Made by a program: the position numbers and the translations under genes. DNA of 7,886 nucleotides from the NCBI GenBank assembly GCA_041744735.1, contig JBGTKH010000310.1, positions 1-7,886 of the forward strand, read 5' to 3'. How positions within the stretch are numbered: the first letter of the stretch is position 1; every line of letters begins with the position of its first letter. Origin of the DNA: JBGTKH01 sp041744735. GTDB lineage: Bacteria > Planctomycetota > Planctomycetia > Pirellulales > Pirellulaceae. The notes under the pieces were generated by a model, which saw nothing but the letters and a program-made list of their open reading frames with translations, did no database searches and was not told the origin of the DNA. Below, one piece after another: positions 5,887 through 7,886 of the stretch.

Positions 5887-5985
5887 TAGCTGCGTTCGCC
5901 AGAACGCGGGTCTTTCCGGCATCCATCCGCACTCTGGCATCCATCCGCACTCTGGCATCTATCCGCACTCTGGCGAGTGCAGCTA
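5887..5985. repeat. Inverted pair of a 23-bp hairpin element in the convergent intergenic region
   Basis: The left arm is 5887-5909 and the right arm, its inverse, is 5963-5985. They match at 19 of 23 positions. Each arm contains its own 6-bp stem with a GCCA tetraloop: GCGTTC-GCCA-GAACGC on the left, and GCACTC-GCCA-GAGTGC when the right arm is read on the minus strand. The four differences fall as two base pairs inside the stem and preserve pairing in both. The element begins eight bases after the response regulator stop and ends 16 bases after the BBP7 stop, so it fills the convergent gap. It resembles a REP/BIME-type element and may stop transcription from both sides. Confidence 0.75.
5918..5971. 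repeat. Three tandem 18-bp units
   Basis: Units at 5918-5935, 5936-5953 and 5954-5971 read GGCATCCATCCGCACTCT; the third differs by one base (C to T at 5960). The unit's CCGCACTCTGGC part is the outer half of the hairpin element's right arm, so the array looks like slippage or recombination from that half-element. The 18-bp period is a multiple of three, but no real gene reads through it. Confidence 0.85.
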
Positions 5986-5999
5986 CGTTTTGAAAATCG
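5982..5999 (+). repeat. 18-bp near-direct repeat, copy at the 3' side of the BBP7 gene
   Basis: GCTACGTTTTGAAAATCG here matches GCTACGTTCGGAAAATCG at 7682-7699 at 16 of 18 positions, in the same orientation. The two copies bracket the BBP7 gene just outside its stop and about 57 bases outside its start. A shorter relative lies at 7767-7780. Origin is unknown. Confidence 0.5.
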
Positions 6000-6001
6000 T
6001 T

Positions 6002-7624
6002 CTAGAAGCGGCCGTTGATGCCGGCGTTGATGCCTTGCACCCACCAGTCCGTGTCGTTGAAGTTAAAGAACGGTCCCTGAGCGTCCGGCACAGTGGCACC
6101 GAAGAACTGCCGCGTGTCGATGTTGCGGTCGATCTGGTCGCCGGCCAAAAGCACCGACGACCAATAGATGAACGAATAACCCAGCGACACGTTGAGGTTG
6201 TCGTTGACCTGATAGCCCACATCCAAGCTGACGTGCGGCACAAACGTGAACTGGTCCTGCTTGTACGTGCCGATGTTGGAGTTTTGAGTCAGCAGCGCGC
6301 CGTTGGTCGTAATCGTCCCGAAGCCGACAAAATCGGCGGTGTTCGTGCCGCTCACGATCGCTGCCTGCCGCGAGTTCCCCAATCCCAACTTGCCCAACGT
6401 GTTGAGAGTCCACGGCCCTTGCTGGAACTCTGCAGAGATACCAAACTCGCCGCCGTGAAAATCATTCCGCGTGCTGAACGAGTCCAATCCAAAGAACTCG
6501 TCGCCCGTTCCCAAGTCGCGGAAGTCGTGTGTCACGATCAAAGAATCGTTGATGCGGGTATATTGGTAGCCGCCCACGATGTCCACGCTGTAGCCGAAGC
6601 CGCGTCCCCAGTTCACTCGCAAAAAGCCGTCGCCCCCGTAGAGCTGATTCTTGGTTACGGCCGTGACCGTGCCGGCAGTGAACGGGCCTTGCGTGGGATC
6701 AGCATTGGTGAAGGCCACCAGCAGCGCGTCTTCCTTTCCGATCTGCGTGTTGAAGAATGGCCGTCCGAGAATCGTGGTGCCCGCGGAAGTGGCGGAGAAA
6801 CTTACTTCGTCCTCGTCGACCGCAAAGACTCGCATGCCGATGCCGATTTCGCGATGATCGTCCAACCACGTTCCCAGTTCGATTTGAACTCCGCCATGCC
6901 AGTTGTCGTTGACACGATCGCCGCCGAACAGGATGCTCGTTGTCGGCTGTCCGATGGTTGCGGCGATCGGGTTGGTCGGACCGGCGTTACGCGGTGTGCC
7001 CGGCGGACTGGTCGAGACCAGCGGCGGCAGGCTTCGGCCCTGACGCGTCCAATACAACAGATCGACGCTGCCCCAAGAGCGCCACGGATAGTAAACCGCT
7101 CCGTCGTCGAAACAACCCCCCGTTCCGTCCCCAGCGAATGTCGAATCCATGTGACCGTAGTCGTGGGCCATCGGAGCGAGTTGGCCGTCGGCGAACATTT
7201 GCGGTGGCGCGAAACCAGCGTCAGCGGGCGGGCCATAGTAGGCCGCCGGCTGCGCGGGGAACGGACCTGTCGGCGGCATTCCGTAAAAACCCGCGGGCTG
7301 TCCGGGCGGATATGCAGGTTGCATTGGCGCATAGCCAGCCGGCGCCATCGGTGCATAGCCAGCCGGCGCCATCGGCGCATAACCGGCCGGCGGCATCGCT
7401 GGAAAGCCCGTTGGATAGGACACGAAATCGCCGGCTGGCTGCATGGCATAATTGCCGGTGGGTGGTGCCGCATAATAACCGGCCTGAGGCACGCCGTACA
7501 TTCCCGCTCCCGGATAGGCGGGCGGCGATTGCTCCGGCCAGCCATAATTCTGCGCGAAGCCTCGCTGTCCACTCATCACCGTGGCCGCCAGGGCGATCGC
7601 CAGAATCGTTGTTTTGCAGTTCAT
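6002..7624 (-). CDS. BBP7-family outer-membrane beta-barrel protein with Pro/Gly/Tyr-rich N-terminal extension
   Basis: A 540-residue protein. Signal peptide: 'MNCKTTILAIALAATVM', probably cut after 'GFA' near residue 24. Residues about 27-150 are low-complexity, rich in Pro, Gly, Tyr, Ala and Met, with three eight-residue units of the type PAGYAPMA at about 78-101. From about 184 the sequence matches the planctomycete BBP7 barrel family: 'WGSVDLLYWTRQGRSLPPLV' at the start, 'HGGVQIELGTWLDD' in the first strands, then many alternating strands, ending 'GINAGINGRF' with the terminal Phe typical of barrels. It is probably exported and inserted in the outer membrane; the transported compound, if any, is unknown. 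Start ATG 7624 gives a correctly placed signal peptide, although no clear Shine-Dalgarno precedes it. A 561-codon open frame lies antisense to it but is Arg-rich and has no family features. It converges with the response regulator gene across a repeat-filled 123-base gap. Confidence 0.88.
   Translation of the reverse strand: MNCKTTILAIALAATVMSGQRGFAQNYGWPEQSPPAYPGAGMYGVPQAGYYAAPPTGNYAMQPAGDFVSYPTGFPAMPPAGYAPMAPAGYAPMAPAGYAPMQPAYPPGQPAGFYGMPPTGPFPAQPAAYYGPPADAGFAPPQMFADGQLAPMAHDYGHMDSTFAGDGTGGCFDDGAVYYPWRSWGSVDLLYWTRQGRSLPPLVSTSPPGTPRNAGPTNPIAATIGQPTTSILFGGDRVNDNWHGGVQIELGTWLDDHREIGIGMRVFAVDEDEVSFSATSAGTTILGRPFFNTQIGKEDALLVAFTNADPTQGPFTAGTVTAVTKNQLYGGDGFLRVNWGRGFGYSVDIVGGYQYTRINDSLIVTHDFRDLGTGDEFFGLDSFSTRNDFHGGEFGISAEFQQGPWTLNTLGKLGLGNSRQAAIVSGTNTADFVGFGTITTNGALLTQNSNIGTYKQDQFTFVPHVSLDVGYQVNDNLNVSLGYSFIYWSSVLLAGDQIDRNIDTRQFFGATVPDAQGPFFNFNDTDWWVQGINAGINGRF
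7326..7397 (-). repeat. Three tandem 24-bp units inside the BBP7 gene
   Basis: Units at 7326-7349, 7350-7373 and 7374-7397. The first two differ by one base and the third by a few more. They encode the eight-residue PAGYAPM-type repeats of the N-terminal extension. The near-identity at DNA level suggests recent duplication. Confidence 0.85.
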
Positions 7625-7681
7625 GATCGGTGCTCGCTAGGTTGGCAAGTTGCCTACTATCTCCGAAAGGTTTGATCGACC

Positions 7682-7699
7682 GCTACGTTCGGAAAATCG
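7682..7699 (+). repeat. 18-bp near-direct repeat, copy upstream of the BBP7 gene
   Basis: This is the partner of 5982-5999, with 16 of 18 bases identical in the same orientation. A third, shorter relative, GCTACGCTTGGAAA, lies at 7767-7780 and matches this copy at 12 of 14 bases. Confidence 0.5.
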
Positions 7700-7828
7700 A
7701 GTCAAATCGGTATAAGCGTCAAAGTCCTTGCAAACTTCCCGGCTTCCCCCGTTCTCGGTTTTGCGAGCTACGCTTGGAAAGTTTTCGGGTAGTGTCCCGA
7801 CATCGCGTTGCTAATCAACGTTGGGTGG

Positions 7829-7854
7829 CTGGGGCTGAGTCCGCGAAGCCCCAG
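7829..7854. repeat. GC-rich hairpin element, with a second copy starting at the window edge
   Basis: A perfect 8-bp stem, CTGGGGCT (7829-7836) and AGCCCCAG (7847-7854), with loop GAGTCCGCGA. The same CTGGGGCT octamer recurs as the last eight bases of the window (7879-7886), so a tandem second hairpin probably continues beyond the edge. There is no T-tract. This is probably a dispersed palindromic repeat rather than a plain terminator. Confidence 0.6.
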
Positions 7855-7886
7855 ATTGCGACCCGCTGTGGCGACCTGCTGGGGCT

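Larger units (their letters stand above)
7625..7886. other. Non-coding region upstream of the BBP7 gene
   Basis: No gene is supportable here. It should contain the BBP7 promoter on the minus strand; a TTGACG-like hexamer (minus strand, about 7727-7732) is present, but no convincing -10 follows at 16-18 bases. It holds the second copy of an 18-bp near-direct repeat (7682-7699), a related 14-bp piece (7767-7780), and a GC-rich hairpin at 7829-7854. Confidence 0.5.

Noticed and set aside
5887..5985. CRISPR array
   Set aside because: The 18-bp units are directly abutting with no spacers, and no cas genes are present.
5592..5993. Plus-strand frame reading the tandem repeat as ASIRTL units
   Set aside because: It overlaps the response regulator out of frame for most of its length; the repeat peptide is a by-product of the 18-bp period.
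5990..7675. 561-codon open frame on the plus strand, longer than the gene opposite it
   Set aside because: It is antisense to the BBP7 gene, rich in Arg/His/Val with no family motif or signal peptide. The minus-strand frame has a signal peptide, barrel motifs and a terminal Phe.

Overview
The window looks like a chromosomal segment of a planctomycete, most likely from the Pirellula-like lineages. The evidence is two DUF1559 (H-X9-DG) proteins whose N-terminal segment carries the planctomycete-type 'FSLRT' motif, a BBP7-type outer-membrane beta-barrel protein, weak or absent Shine-Dalgarno sequences at several genes, and short palindromic repeats at the 3' ends of genes. This assignment rests on family recognition only; no database search was possible.

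Layout. (1) 3-395 (+) is the 3' part of a DJ-1/PfpI-family gene that enters from the left edge. (2) 443-1303 and 1364-2125 (+) are tandem paralogous DUF1559 genes. (3) 2160-2513 (-) is a short frame resembling only the last helix region of a Ser/Thr protein kinase, probably a remnant. (4) 2603-2727 holds three copies of a palindromic repeat, directly after the stop codon of (5) 2732-4075 (-), an OMPP1/FadL-type outer-membrane transporter. (6) A divergent intergenic region follows, 4076-4384, with one terminator-like hairpin and a tiny upstream frame. (7) 4385-5878 (+) is a response regulator with REC, PAS and SpoIIE-type PP2C phosphatase domains. (8) 5879-6001 is a convergent intergenic region filled by a second palindromic repeat family with an 18-bp tandem expansion. 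(9) 6002-7624 (-) is a BBP7 beta-barrel protein with a Pro/Gly/Tyr-rich N-terminal extension. (10) 7625-7886 is non-coding and ends in a third hairpin element that begins again at the window edge.

How the parts work together. There is no clear single pathway. The two DUF1559 genes probably form one transcription unit. FadL and BBP7 both belong to the outer membrane. The REC-PAS-PP2C protein probably feeds a partner-switching (anti-sigma/STAS) cascade whose partners are not in the window.

I see no obvious new defence or mobile system. The strongest unexplained signal is the non-coding repeats. In two unrelated families the sequence differences between copies or arms come in pairs that keep a stem-loop base-paired, which points to elements maintained as hairpins. 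The DUF1559 pair is the best protein-level curiosity: it keeps the pilin-like helix but has lost the prepilin cleavage motif.
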